From NCBI GenBank assembly GCA_930367215.1, contig OV884059.1:49384957-49448956 (forward strand): DNA of 64,000 bases, written 5' to 3'. Below the pieces are notes generated by a model. That model was given only the letters and a program-made list of their open reading frames with translations. It did not search any database and was not told the DNA's origin. The position numbers and the translations under genes were made by a program. The stretch is from Pollenia angustigena (lineage: Eukaryota; Arthropoda; Insecta; Diptera; Polleniidae). This document shows, in pieces, positions 11,415-22,229 of this stretch (its first letter is position 1; each line of letters starts with the position of its first letter).

Positions 11415-12308
11415 TATATACCGACGTGTTAAGGAAGAATTTTAACATTTACTAAGTTATATTTATATATAAACATTTATATATACTTGTATACATATAT
11501 TTTAACAAAGTTAATTATAAAAAAGAGTAATTTTTGGGGATTCAGTATTTCGGTTGTAACTCTGGCATTTTTTAACCGATTTGACAGATTTATATACCAA
11601 CGTATTGAAGAAGAAATTTACCATTTACTTGAGTTATAAAGCTTGGACTCGGGGAGATCTATGGTTCCCGAAAGTGGGTATTTAAAAATTTAATTTTGGT
11701 CATAACTTTTTTGTATCTGGACCGATTTTTCCGAGTTTTTTATTAAATATGTTCTACCAAAAATTTTCGATATTTTGGTATATAAGTCAGCCCTAAAATT
11801 TAGGTTTTTCTACAATTTTTAATTTTTTTTTGTACGGGAGGTACCACGCCCACTTCTCCAATCCCGCCCACATTTTGTAGGATGGTGTGTATTGGCAACC
11901 TAAATGTGTGTACCTACATAATTTGGAAACTTTGGCTTTTGCCGTTCCCCAGATATGCAGTAAAAAGTAATAATAATACAACAACCAAAAAGGATTTTTG
12001 GAAAAAATTAGAGGTAGTCGTGGTTTTTTACTCTTATCTCAGCCATTTGTGGACCGATCTTGCTGAATTTCAATAGCAAACAATTCCGGACCATATGTGA
12101 CATAAATGTATAATAACCTGGCCCCCATCATATATGGGGTCTTCGGAAAATCCATTTCAACGGACAGACGGACATGGTTAAATCAACTTCGCTCCTCATA
12201 AGGACCCAGAATATATATACTTTATAGGGTCTTAGATCAATATTGAAGAAATTACAAATGGAATGACAAACTTATATATACCATTTTTACTTTCGGTGAA
12301 GGGTATAA

Positions 12309-12600
12309 TAAACAAATTGATGTCATGTTGGTTTCTGAAACTCACTTCACCTCAAGAAATACGTTTAAAATCAATGGTTATATACTATATCAGACTAAGG
12401 ACCCCCGATATAGAGCTTGTGGGGGCTTTGCCATTTTGATAAAAGCCCGAATCAAACACTGCTTAATGTTTGATCATTTTGAAGATAATCTGCAAGCAAC
12501 GAATATTTGTGTTGAAGAGCTAAATCACTAAAACCTTTTAAATCTGTCATAAACTGTTTATAAACAATAATTTATAAATAAATTCGATTTGTAATGATTA
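12309..12600 (+). pseudogene. Jockey endonuclease fragment, unit 1
   Basis: The translation (12325-12531) contains MLVSETHFTSRNTFKINGY and ILIKARIKHCLM, matching the minus-strand Jockey ORF2 at 24391-24810. It joins 8537-8570 once the H1 element is removed. It covers only the first quarter of the endonuclease and is cut after VEELNH. It belongs to the tandem unit that also contains LINE copy B. Confidence 0.75.
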
Positions 12601-12630
12601 AATTCTTGTCGTGTGATTAAACTTCTTGTT

Positions 12631-14335
12631 GGCCGTTAAGAAAGCGGAATGGAGAACTTGCAACATCTTCCGAGGAAGAAGTAAATGTGTGGGCAGACTT
12701 CTACCGCGAAATATTATCCTCAAATGGGCACAGCGCCCAGATTTTCTGTGAATGTGAATGTGAATCACATGCAGACGACCCACATATATCCTCTGCCTGT
12801 CCCAACATTGATGAGATCATACACTCGATCAAAAGTCTTAAAACCAATAAATCACCAGGTACAGACGGAATCTTCGCAGAATGATTAAAAGCAGACTCTT
12901 ATACAAGCGCCAAAATAATCCATCCAATCATCCGCACGTTTTGGGAAAATGAAAGTCTTCCAGACGAAGTGATAGAAGGCATCATAATAAACATTCCGAA
13001 GAAGGGAGATCTTTCGAACCCGAATAATTGGCGTGGTATTACTTTGCTTTGTATGGTCAACAAGGTCATTTCCCAAATAATCGCCAAACGAATCTCCGTA
13101 AGGGTGACACCAGTACTGAGACAGGAACAGGCGAGGTTCAGACCCCACAAATCCACTATCGACCATATAAACAGTCTCCATGTTATAGTCGACCAATCAG
13201 TTGAATGGCGATCACCACTCTATGTGCTTTATCGATTTTGAAAAAGCATTCGACAAATTAAATCACAGTGTGAGTTGGAGCGCACTTCGATGCAAAAACG
13301 TCCCGCGTAAACTGATATCACTTATTAGGTGCCTTTACCACAATGCCAGCTGTCGAATTAAACATGGTAAAGCGTTAAGCAGGAGGGTAAAAGTGGAAAT
13401 CGGTGCTCGCCAAGGTTGTGTTTTATCACCACTGCTATTTAATATAGTCTTAGACACAGTTTTAAAAGTGCCCTACAAAACGGAAAGGGAATTACTTGGG
13501 GACTGCAAGGGCACTCAAACGATCTGGATTACGTGGATGCCTATTGATTGATGATTGCCTATTAGCTCACAGCTTCTCAGATCTGGCATCAAATCTGCGA
13601 AACATAACAACAACAGCAGATGCGGGTGGACTTAAGATTAACACTGCTAAAACCAAAACACTGCGAGTTAATGCGACGTCTCAGGAATTATTTACAATAG
13701 GAAGTAATCAAGTGGAGGATGTCAGCCAGTTTTGTTATCTTGGAAGCATAATTTCCAAAAATGGCGGATCAAGTGAAATCATCGACAACCGTGTACAGAA
13801 AGCGCGACAAACTTTCGGCCGTTTAAGACCCATTTGGAATTCGTCTTCTTTATCTCAGCGCACAAAGTTAACAATTTTCAATACAAATGTCGAGTCCACT
13901 CTCCTTTACGGTTGCGAAACATGGAACGCTGCCTCTCGAGACATGTAGAAAATCCAAGTGTTTGTTAATTAGTGTCTTCGCAGGATATATCGAATATTCT
14001 CGCCTAGAGTGATGTCTAACAACAGGCTTTGGGATCAATCGAACCAACAACAAATGGCAAAAAAAAAATAAAAATACGTAAACGGCGGTGAATTGGCCAC
14101 ACGTTGAGAAGATCACGAAACGACATTACAAGAAACGCCATAGACTGGAACCCGCAAGGAAGTCGAAGAAGAGGACGCCCAGCTCATACGTGGAGAAGGC
14201 AAATTGATTTAGAATTGGCCGGAATGGGTAAAACCTGGGGCGAAGTGAGAGCGTTGGCACAAAACAGGAATATGTTCAATCAATTTATTGAGGCCATTTG
14301 CTCCTTATAGGATCGATGGGAACATGTATATATAT
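12631..14335 (+). pseudogene. RTE-like LINE copy C, RT pseudogene
   Basis: The copy begins abruptly at ggccgttaagaaagcgg, so the endonuclease is missing. RT motifs are present: SPGTDGIF (about 12855), NNWRGITLL (13025), FIDFEKAFDKLNHS (13230) and RQGCVLSPLLFN (13410). It has a TGA near 12882, a frameshift between 13200 and 13245, and a small rearrangement at about 13530-13555 that changes the Y-A-D-D box to YVDAY-stop. The C-terminal part continues through YLGSIISKNGG (13740) and RGRPAHTWRRQIDLELAGMG (14170). A 6-bp repeat expansion (CECECE) and the absence of the T-run at 13733 separate it from copies A and B. Confidence 0.85.
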
Positions 14336-14965
14336 AAGCTATATTATTCGTAATAGGCGCGGAGAATAATATTATTTTAAATCACGGAAAATAGTATGAT
14401 TAAATTATAGGCATAGAAAATAAATATCAACAAAAAGGGGGGCTCTAGCAATTTCGTGAATGAGCCCCACAAATACTCCCAACAAAGAGAGCAGGCCAAG
14501 CTCAGCCAATAGAAATGCGTACATGAAAACACTCGTGACCCAGAGTATAAAAATGAATTAGAATACTTTCTAAAAAATAAACAAATTGATGTCATGTTGG
14601 TTTCTGAAACTCACTTGACCTCAAGAAATACGTTTAAAATCAATATATACTATATCATACTAAGGACCCCCGAAATAGCGCTTGTGGGGGCTCTGCCATT
14701 TTGATAAAAGCCCGAATCAAACACTGCTTAATGTTTGATAATTGTGAAGATTATCTGCAAGCAACGAATATTTGTGTTGAAGAGCTAAATCGAAACATAG
14801 TAATTTCTTCTCTATACTCTTCACCTAGATTTTCCATATCAGAAAGCCAATATTAGATTAGGTTTTGCCTCTCGTGAGAGTAAGACGTGTTGTTAATGAG
14901 CTCCGCTTAAATCTTTCATAAACTGTTTATAAACAATAATAAATTAATAAATTCGATTTATAATA
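14336..14965 (+). pseudogene. Unit-2 tail with Jockey endonuclease fragment
   Basis: This repeats 8310-8570 plus 12309-12600 without the H1 insertion. At 14545-14850 the Jockey endonuclease fragment is recognisable (KNELEYFLKNKQIDVMLVSE, then SLYSSPRFSISES) with a short deletion after FKIN. It provides the empty site for H1 copy 1. Confidence 0.7.
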
Positions 14966-15598
14966 CAGTTAAACCTCGATTAACCGGCCCTCTATTAATC
15001 GGTTACATCTATTAACCGGCATGCGGTTCTTTTTATTTTTTCCCTCTATAATCCGTGCTTTAACTCTATTTTCCGTGCTTTAGATTTATACCTCTATTAA
15101 CCGTGCTTTACATCTATTATCCGTGCATCATTCATATGTTTTTTATTATGTATGTTAATCTAAATCCGGTGTTTCCCCTTTTTAAGTTCATGTGCCCACA
15201 CATAAGAACATACATATATGCGTTTTTATTCATTTAGTAAGTGAAATTTAAACATATCGTCAGAAGAAATGCAAAAACAAAAAAGCAGTAAACGTTGTAA
15301 AATTTACAAAATTTGTGCAGTCATGTACATAGTTTGATCAACCAAAGCATAATCAGTAAAAATCCCAATTTTAATGTTTTTGATGATACATACATATTTG
15401 ATTTTGCATTGTCTATGACAATTTGTATGTTTTGTAAAAAAATATGTTGTATATTTGAATCTGTAGTTACATAAATCGAATGTTTAAATAAAAATAAATA
15501 AATTTCTGTATATTTTAATATAAACTCTATTAACCGTGTATTTCGATTATCCGTGGTGGTGCCGGTCCCACGAGAGCCGGATAATCGAGGTTTAACTG
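14966..15598. mobile_element. pogo-type MITE, 633 bp
   Basis: The inverted ends are CAGTTAAACCTCGATTAACC and CAGTTAAACCTCGATTATCC. TA flanks both sides (14964-14965, 15599-15600). The unit-1 paralogue at 12590 (cgatttgtaatgattaaattc) lacks it. Short internal repeats of 'ctctattaaccgtgctt' lie next to the left end. No transposase remains. Confidence 0.85.
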
Positions 15599-15600
15599 TA

Positions 15601-16132
15601 ATTAAATTCTTGTCGTGTGATTAAACTTCTTGTGATTTTATGTTACAAAAAAAAATTAATTTCAAATCTTCCACATGTTAATATTAACAAACATTCATAC
15701 CAACATATTCCAAAAGTAAACAAACCATTAAAAACAACAACAACAACACTTGAATTGAATTTTTAAAGTATCTCTCTTTTGCTATAGTTTTGTGTTTTGA
15801 AAAGTTTACTGCATATTCATAATTAAAAATTTTTAACTTCAACAACAATAATAACAACACCATTTGTGAAAAATACAAAAATTAACAAAATATCCAACAA
15901 AAACACTTAAGCCAAACAGAAAACAAAAACTGCAAACTTAAAACAAAAAATAATATTACTCAATAGCCACAAGACAATAATCAACAATAAATCCATAACC
16001 CAGCAAACAAAAAATATAAAAAAAGTTTTACGTTTAATTGTTGTTATTTGTCTACAATAAACGCATAAAGCAATATTGCCATATTTAAATTTTTATTCTC
16101 CTGGTTGTCTAACCTTTACTACGCTATTTATA
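15601..16132 (+). other. Non-coding, CAA-rich leader before PHD ORF
   Basis: This is AT-rich sequence with several aacaacaacaac runs and no convincing ORF. CA-rich leaders are common ahead of LINE ORF1, so it may be the 5' part of the element encoding the PHD-finger ORF. Confidence 0.3.
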
Positions 16133-16597
16133 ATGGACTGCTTAAATAAGAAATGCTCAATCACTAATCCTGATGAAAGAATGCTGTCATGCTGGTTGTG
16201 CCATGGTCTAATTCATTTCAAATGTAGCGGCATACCAACACTTGCTACTGAAGCTTCTCAAAAGCACGATGGCTTGCACTGGCGTTGTAACAACTGTAAA
16301 AGAGTTGGAGTGGATTTTAACCAATTCTTTCAAGAAAGAAAATCCATTTTTCTTGGTATTAAAAAAGAAATGTCCAATCTTTCTCAGCGTATATCTGAAT
16401 ACGGAAACTTGTGTGATCATTTTATATCACTAGAATCCTATGAACTTCCTACACAAATACCTTCGCAGCAATCGTCTTTGCAACAACATTATCCATCCCA
16501 ATTGTCTCCTAGACGTAAGTCAGCTAGAATTGCAAGGAAGACTGATAAATATAAATATATTTACACATTACAATCAAAAAAAAGTATATTTATATAA
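16133..16597 (+). CDS. PHD-finger protein, probable LINE ORF1 relic
   Basis: The frame opens at 16076, but the Met at 16133 directly precedes the zinc-binding region and is the better start. That gives about 154 residues. A C4HC3 pattern is visible: C-x4-C, then C-WL-C, H-x2-C, and C-NN-C, spanning the first 55 residues, with HWRCNNC at the end. It is followed by a helical segment and a Gln/Ser-rich and then basic tail (RRKSARIARK). PHD fingers occur in ORF1 of CR1/Jockey-group LINEs. The RT relics at 39.3 and 57.9 kb may be partners (inference). The C-terminus runs into simple sequence, so it is likely truncated. A host gene exon is the alternative. Confidence 0.5.
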   Translation: MDCLNKKCSITNPDERMLSCWLCHGLIHFKCSGIPTLATEASQKHDGLHWRCNNCKRVGVDFNQFFQERKSIFLGIKKEMSNLSQRISEYGNLCDHFISLESYELPTQIPSQQSSLQQHYPSQLSPRRKSARIARKTDKYKYIYTLQSKKSIFI

Positions 16598-16849
16598 TAA
16601 TCGTTTAAATTTTTCTAAGCCATTAGTGATGTCAATATTTGCTTCCAAACCATTATTGCGTGCAGAAACCGCTCAAATAGCTTTAAAAATCGCTCATGAA
16701 GTACATTAATGACGAAAGTGTAGTGGTTGTAAATAAAAGCAGCTAATTGTGTTCTATTGAAATTGCACAACATGTAACACCTCCAGTGATTATAGGTAAC
16801 ATTAGAAAATGTTACATGTGTATACTGTAACATATTTTTTTCAGAAAAG

Positions 16850-17338
16850 AAATCGCCATAAGTCCATTAAGCCATGTCCGTCTGTTGAAAACACGCTCAC
16901 TTTCGAAAAACTCCAAGGAATAAACAAACTTGTTGTCAAATTGCTTGTAGTTATCCTAAGCAGGTTGGGATTGAAATTCAGCAAAATCGGTTCAGTAGGA
17001 TCAGAGCTATTAATCAAAATGTGGAACCACCACCTAAAAAAATTGTTTATTTTGTTACAAAAACTAGCATAAATGGTGGAACAATGCACGGAATGATATA
17101 AGATTTTGCAAAAATTCGTTTTATTCGACTAAATATCAAGCTGTAAAATTTATCGAAGATCCGTCCATAATTTATCCTAGGCCCCATACAAGCCCTATTC
17201 CCGGAAAACAGTTTAGTAGGCCTAAAATCGTACAAAATAATGCTGTCAGAATAAAATTTAATACTTCACAGTTTTATATGACTACAAATCACACTAATAA
17301 ATTCTGTGATTATCGGTCCATAATTTACTATATGCCTC
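16850..17338. repeat. Repeat family 'R', copy 2, left part
   Basis: This is homologous to 3430-3990 (gccatgtccgtctgttgaaaa, then tgtggaaccacca). It stops at GCCTC, where the BEL element begins. Its continuation is found beyond the 3' LTR. Confidence 0.65.
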
Positions 17339-17700
17339 TGTTCAAACTAGTTGAACATATGTAAATATACCTGCTTCATGTACGCTGTTCATATTCAAGG
17401 ACATTCCTTGAAAAATATAAATAAAAACACACAAATAGAAATACCAACATCTGCCGTAATGATATTGGTATTTCCAATCGTTGTAGGAGGTAATTTTGGG
17501 TTATTTTTAAATGTGTACTGATAAGCCATACGCATGTGCGTTGGTCTTCCGCACAATGTCTGTAAAACAACAATCATTATTTCTACACATTAGTTGTAAG
17601 ATTTGGAAAATTAGTTCTTGAGGTTATATATTAAATAAAATTATGAGTGTCTTACAAACATTCATCGACAAATGTTTAATTTATTACAACATATTGTTCA
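17339..17700 (+). repeat. BEL/Pao 5' LTR
   Basis: It starts TGTTCAAACTAGTTGAAC and ends ...atattgttca. It matches 56415-56766 over its full length. The boundary at 17700 is set by the primer-binding-like sequence that follows and by loss of homology to the 3' copy. Confidence 0.88.
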
Positions 17701-17714
17701 TGGTCCTTCGACAA
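17701..17714 (+). other. Putative primer-binding site
   Basis: TGGTCCTTCGAC follows the 5' LTR immediately. It begins with TGG, as expected for a sequence pairing with the CCA end of a tRNA. The tRNA species was not determined. Confidence 0.55.
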
Positions 17715-17769
17715 AAAATTTAACCAATAATAAAAAGATATATAAAATTTAAAAATTAAAGTTGGAAAA

Positions 17770-17948
17770 ATTTATAAGCGTTTATCTCGGCTTAAATAAA
17801 CAGAGATAAAATTAAAAATTATTTTACAAATTCATTTGTAAAAGACAAAGAATTTAAATATAAGCGTTAATCTCGGCTTAAAAAACAGAGATAAAAATTA
17901 AGAAAATATGTAAGCGTTTATCTCGGCTTAAATAAACAGAGATAAAAA
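17770..17948 (+). repeat. Leader repeats of the BEL element
   Basis: The phrase tctcggcttaaataaacagagataaaa occurs in three variants in this stretch and again after the H1 block at 37515-37620. The copy at 17891 (gataaaaattaagaaaata) shows what the sequence looked like before H1 inserted. The function is unknown and the stretch is non-coding. Confidence 0.65.
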
Positions 17949-18039
17949 CAAGTAAGAGTGCTATATTCGGCTATGCCGAATCTTAAATACCCTTCACCAT
18001 GGTGAGATAAGAACAAAAAGTTATATAAATAACGCTTTG

Positions 18040-18835
18040 TTGGTTAAAATAGTACATAGTACCGCTTTTATAAAGATTAAATTTCCCCAAATTTTTATGA
18101 TATATGTACGTCAAGATAACTTCAGCACGACGATTTGTCTCAATAAAATGTTTTCGTGATGACATATTGTAAATATGTAAATGGTTTGAAAATTGCGTGC
18201 AGCCTATGTCGCAGCTTTCAGTTTAATGAATTTTGACAACATAAAAAACTTCAAATGTTGGACAGTTGATTCTCATTTGGAAGCTGTAATGTATGATATA
18301 AAAAAATATTTGCTTAAGACCGCGTTTTTGAGATGTGGATTAAGTTTAAAGTTAGTTTAACGTACTCTAAAACTCGAATTTTTTTCGGCGAAATGTAGTT
18401 TTTTTTGTTATTATGTATTTCATTAAAGACCCAACAGTGAAACTAAGCTGTTGCGTCAAAAAAAAAAAAACAAAAACTAATTTTGTAGTCAAACAAGTGG
18501 TAATAAAAAAAAACCATATAGGTAATTAGGGACGCAACATCGTTCTAAAAAACATCGTATTTCTTATGGCTACCTCTTCCAATAGTCTTTCCCTTTCCAC
18601 ACCTGAGAAAGACAAAAAAAATCTAAATTTTTTTAAGTACTAAAAAATACTTATTCCAAAACAGTTATCGTTAATTTTTAGAACTTTTTTAATTTTCGGG
18701 CATGTTCTGGAAATCGAAATCACGTAAAATTGAAAACAAACAAATTTGGAATATTATCCGTGTTCAAAATTTATAAAAATACCTAATACCTTTGAGGACC
18801 ACTTTTCTTTACCTAAACTACTGAAATAAGAAAAA
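18040..18835. other. H1 body, non-coding
   Basis: This is AT-rich sequence without a convincing ORF. It has a poly-A run at about 18460-18472 and 'ttagggacgcaac' at 18528, reminiscent of the 'agggacgtaacg' motif at 2821. Nothing else was recognised. Confidence 0.4.
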
Positions 18836-18994
18836 GATTTTTTTTTTTTTTTTCTTTATTTATTTATTGAATCTTCATACATATGTATATTAAATATGAA
18901 CTAACAATAATTAATCAAATCTTAGCCTAATATTATTTTTTGTTCTGCCAGTGCCAGTGACAAAAATTTTCTTCATCGCGGGTTCTGTTCACTT

Positions 18995-19139
18995 TTATAG
19001 GTGTTTATCGCTCATCTAATTGGATAAGTGCTGCAGTGTCTCTTCTTCTTAAGCGAGTGTGGCCGCTATCATTTAAAATATTTCGTGCTAGTGGGTTCGG
19101 GTGCAATTCGCAGAGTTCAGAGAAATTCAAATGTGAACG
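18995..19139 (-). pseudogene. Jockey ORF2, C-terminal end
   Basis: The minus strand encodes HLNFSELCELHPNPLARNIL followed by a basic RLRRRDTAA tail and a stop near 19005. It continues the frame of 22258-22583 exactly when the insertion is removed, through residues N-A-R-S-H-L. This is the usual end of Jockey-clade ORF2 proteins. Confidence 0.8.
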
Positions 19140-20365
19140 CTCATATTTAACCATTCTTGAATTTTTTCATAAATGAAAAATGTAAAATATGTAACTTTTT
19201 TTCACAGTCATGAATGAATTGTTAATATTTCGCCAAATTCATTCATGTTTTTGAGGAAAAATCCAATTTTGCCTTTCTTCAGTCATGAAAAATGAGGAAA
19301 AAAAAATTTTAGAAACGATCCTCACTAGTAATGTTGTTGTTGCTTGACAGTTTGCATGACCACAGCTCGAAATGACTGTGTGTATTTGTTTGTGTAAAAT
19401 ATTTTTGGTATAGGCAACCAGCCGAAGTGTCTGTTGGATTTTTTTAAGAAAACATTATTGAAAAAAAATTAAAAGAACTGCACATATCGTCCGTCATCTT
19501 GAATGCAGAATAATGTAACATCACATTTCATAATTTTACATGCAAAGCAGACAACTTTGTAAAATGTTTATGAGATTTATAAGCATTTTTAAATATTTCA
19601 GCTAAAAATGCGATTATTATTTTTTAAGTTGTGTATGTTGCGTTATATAAATTTGTAATTTACAGAAACAAAAAGACGTATCATCAACGAAAGTATACAT
19701 ATTAGTATTAAGTAAAACAAACATTTAAAATATTAAATAATTAAATATTTGTGTTAAATTACCGGAAAAATAGGATATATACATACCTATGATAATTTTT
19801 TTATTGATTTTTTTTACTAATAAGTAGTGGTTTAAATTAGAAAATGTATCTTAATTTAATTTAGCTATGATTTGATTTTAAAAACCCATATTTTTCATTC
19901 TAATTAAAAAGTAAAACTATTTTTTTTACAATGAACAAATTTAGCAAATAAAAATTTGACTCATATAACATAACATGTATATATCGAATTATTTCAAAAG
20001 AACTCCGTATCGCATTCTAACAACGCTATGTACGTTGCAAAAAGTAAATTTTAATTAGGTGATTTCTGAAAAATAATAAGAAGAAGGAAAGCGTAGTGTT
20101 AATAGCATATTAAATGTTGGACAAAGTAGTACTTCTCCAAAGAAAGATATGATTACAATTTAATAATTCTAAAGGATTAACACAAAATAAAGCTAAACAG
20201 TCTATATTCCACTACTTTATAAAAAAATAAAAAAGGCAATTATTCCAAAAATTAAGAATAACTGTCTTTTTCAGGATATTGATGAAGGGCCACTTGGAAG
20301 AATGCAATCCTAATAAAAAACAGATTATTTTAAATAAACTAATAAAAATATATCTTTTGAATAAT

Positions 20366-20532
20366 TAGTATTGTGGTTTTTTTTGTCGAACTATTTTTGG
20401 GGTTTTAATCCAAATTTTAATATTTTTAATCAGGCTTAAGTTCATCAAATTTAATTTTTCATTAAATTATTGTTATAAAGAAAGGAATTTTACAACATGA
20501 AAATTATCAATAACAATTTTAACTCATAAGGA
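20366..20532 (+). repeat. Diverged fragment of the 564-bp foldback monomer
   Basis: It reads attagtattgtggtt..., 'ttaatccaaattttaa', 'aggcttaagttcat' and 'aaaggaattttacaacatga' in the same order as each monomer at 46.5-54.9 kb. It carries many substitutions. It shows that the monomer family predates the array. Confidence 0.75.
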
Positions 20533-21054
20533 TACTATCATAATAATGATGACAGTCTGATGGAAACAAAAATCTGAGGACCTGCAGATGTTGCCATTTA
20601 TTCTTAGAAATTTTAAGCGTTTGGAAGTGCAATGGGGTAGGCTGCAAAATTTCAAAATTTCTGACAGTCCTATATGGAGACGGCTTTTATCATTTTACAG
20701 CACTTTTATTACTTTTTCTTCTGCAATAATTTTTAGTCTGATCACTAATTCCACTAACAGCCTGGTAACAGTTATAAAACAAATTACCCAGTTTTGACTT
20801 TTAAAAATATTAATGTGTTCTTATAAAAAAAATTAAAAACTTTGCTAATGTTTTTCTTGAGTGTGATTATACATTATGTTGTTAAAAAAAAATTATATTT
20901 TTAATGAAACGTAATTTTTAATTTTGTAAATAACTTGGATATTTTTTTAGGTAGCAGTTTAAAATTTTATAAAAATATGTAATGTGAATCGTAATCAACA
21001 AAAAAATTCAATTTAAAACTTTCTAATAATTTTTAAGCTAACGATATGTTGTTT

Positions 21055-21600
21055 GTTTGTGTAAACAATTCTTTGGTGCCTTTAAAAAGGGTCACTTTTT
21101 CTTTCGTTAAAAAGACGTACCTTTATGCAGAAATTATTGAGAAAAAAATAGACACAAGAAGTTGTTGGTATTTTGTGTTTGTAAAAATATTTTGGTTTCT
21201 GTTCCAATCGCGACGATGGGTTTATATTGCTGAAAACAGTTTTCTTACGTAGGTAAAGTTATAAGGAAAACACTAACAAAGTCTTGTTTCGCCACAAGCA
21301 AAGCGACAGTAAGTATGGTTGATGAGTAAGAAAATTTATTTTATTGTTGCATTAATGCAATTTTATTGTTTCGCGCCAAATTATGCCAGTTATTGTAAAT
21401 TCAATGTAGTGTTTTCAATACCGTTGCGCTTTGACCACAAACAAAATTTTTTTCGCGAGACCAAATACATGTCTTCAGTTCTTGCAGGTAGTAATTTTTT
21501 TTTCAATATTTTTTTGCCTTTATGTCTTTTAAACGAAAAAAAAACAGACCCTTTTAGAGGCATCACAAAATAAAAAAAAAACACATTTTAGTTTACCAGC
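21055..21600. repeat. Segment shared inversely with 10800-10990
   Basis: 'tctttcgttaaaaagacgta' and 'ttggtattttgtgtttgtaaaa' here match the reverse complement of 10800-10990. A weaker echo, 'cttttaaacgaaaaaaaaac', follows at 21525. No coding function is apparent despite short open frames. Confidence 0.55.
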
Positions 21601-21896
21601 CGACAAATAATTTTACAAGACGCAAACAGGCTATCGTGCTGCCTAGCGGGAAAAATTGCGAGGGCTTTGACTTTTCAGGCCTTAAAGAAGGTTTACAACT
21701 AGATTTTCAATAAACTTTCACTTATTTCGCTCTGCCTTCTTCGAAAAGGGGTTTTATGAAATATTTTACAAATTCAAATTAACTTTTCTGAGATAAGGCC
21801 TGTCGAAATAGTTTTATTAGCAGTAATGTTGGAATGTGTAGCAAGTTTAGTTATTAATTTACTAACTTCGCGTTATTAGCAACAATAATTTGCGAC

Positions 21897-21959
21897 CTTA
21901 GAACAACAAGGATCTATATGCACCTAAACAACGTGTAAGATAGAACCTTGTTGTTCTAA
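21897..21959. other. Hairpin of 63 bp
   Basis: TTAGAACAACAAGG and its exact complement CCTTGTTGTTCTAA are separated by about 35 bp. It could be a tiny MITE or a structural element. It lies between two further inverted copies of ggccttaaagaagg (about 21679 and 22003). Confidence 0.5.
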
Positions 21960-22229
21960 TACAGTTGGAATGCGACTGGAAAACTTAATATTGGTAAAAA
22001 GGCCTTCTTTAAGGCCTCTTTACAACTTCATTTTCCCACTGTTAATGGTCAGGCAAATCGCGTTTTTTTCATTATGAGGAATTTGAATGTGAATTTTTTT
22101 AAATTTTTCATATCTGACAAATTCATATATGAATTTTTTTGTTTGCTCATTTTTCATGAATGAGGAAATTAAAAATATTTTTTTTCCTCACCCTCATGAA
22201 TGTGAAGAAGCAGTTCAATTTAAAATTTT

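Larger units (their letters stand above)
8571..12308. mobile_element. H1 element, copy 1 (Helitron-like insertion pattern)
   Basis: The insert starts CAAGTAAGAGTGCTATATTC, then a hairpin ttcggctgtgccgaa and tatacccttcacca. It ends ggtgaagggtataa. The paralogous site at 14565-14590 reads ctaaaaaataaacaaattg without it, so the insertion lies exactly between A and T with no target duplication. A right-end-like sequence also occurs at 8696-8797, so a short 227-bp copy may sit beside the long body. The body (11524-12308) is non-coding and contains 'ggacccagaatatatatac', shared with 37390 and 33790. Three younger elements are nested inside. Confidence 0.7.

Noticed and set aside
18430..18480. Possible LINE insertion suggested by the poly-A at 18460
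   Set aside because: No LINE coding or 3' sequence precedes it and no target duplication was seen. It is treated as simple sequence in the H1 body.
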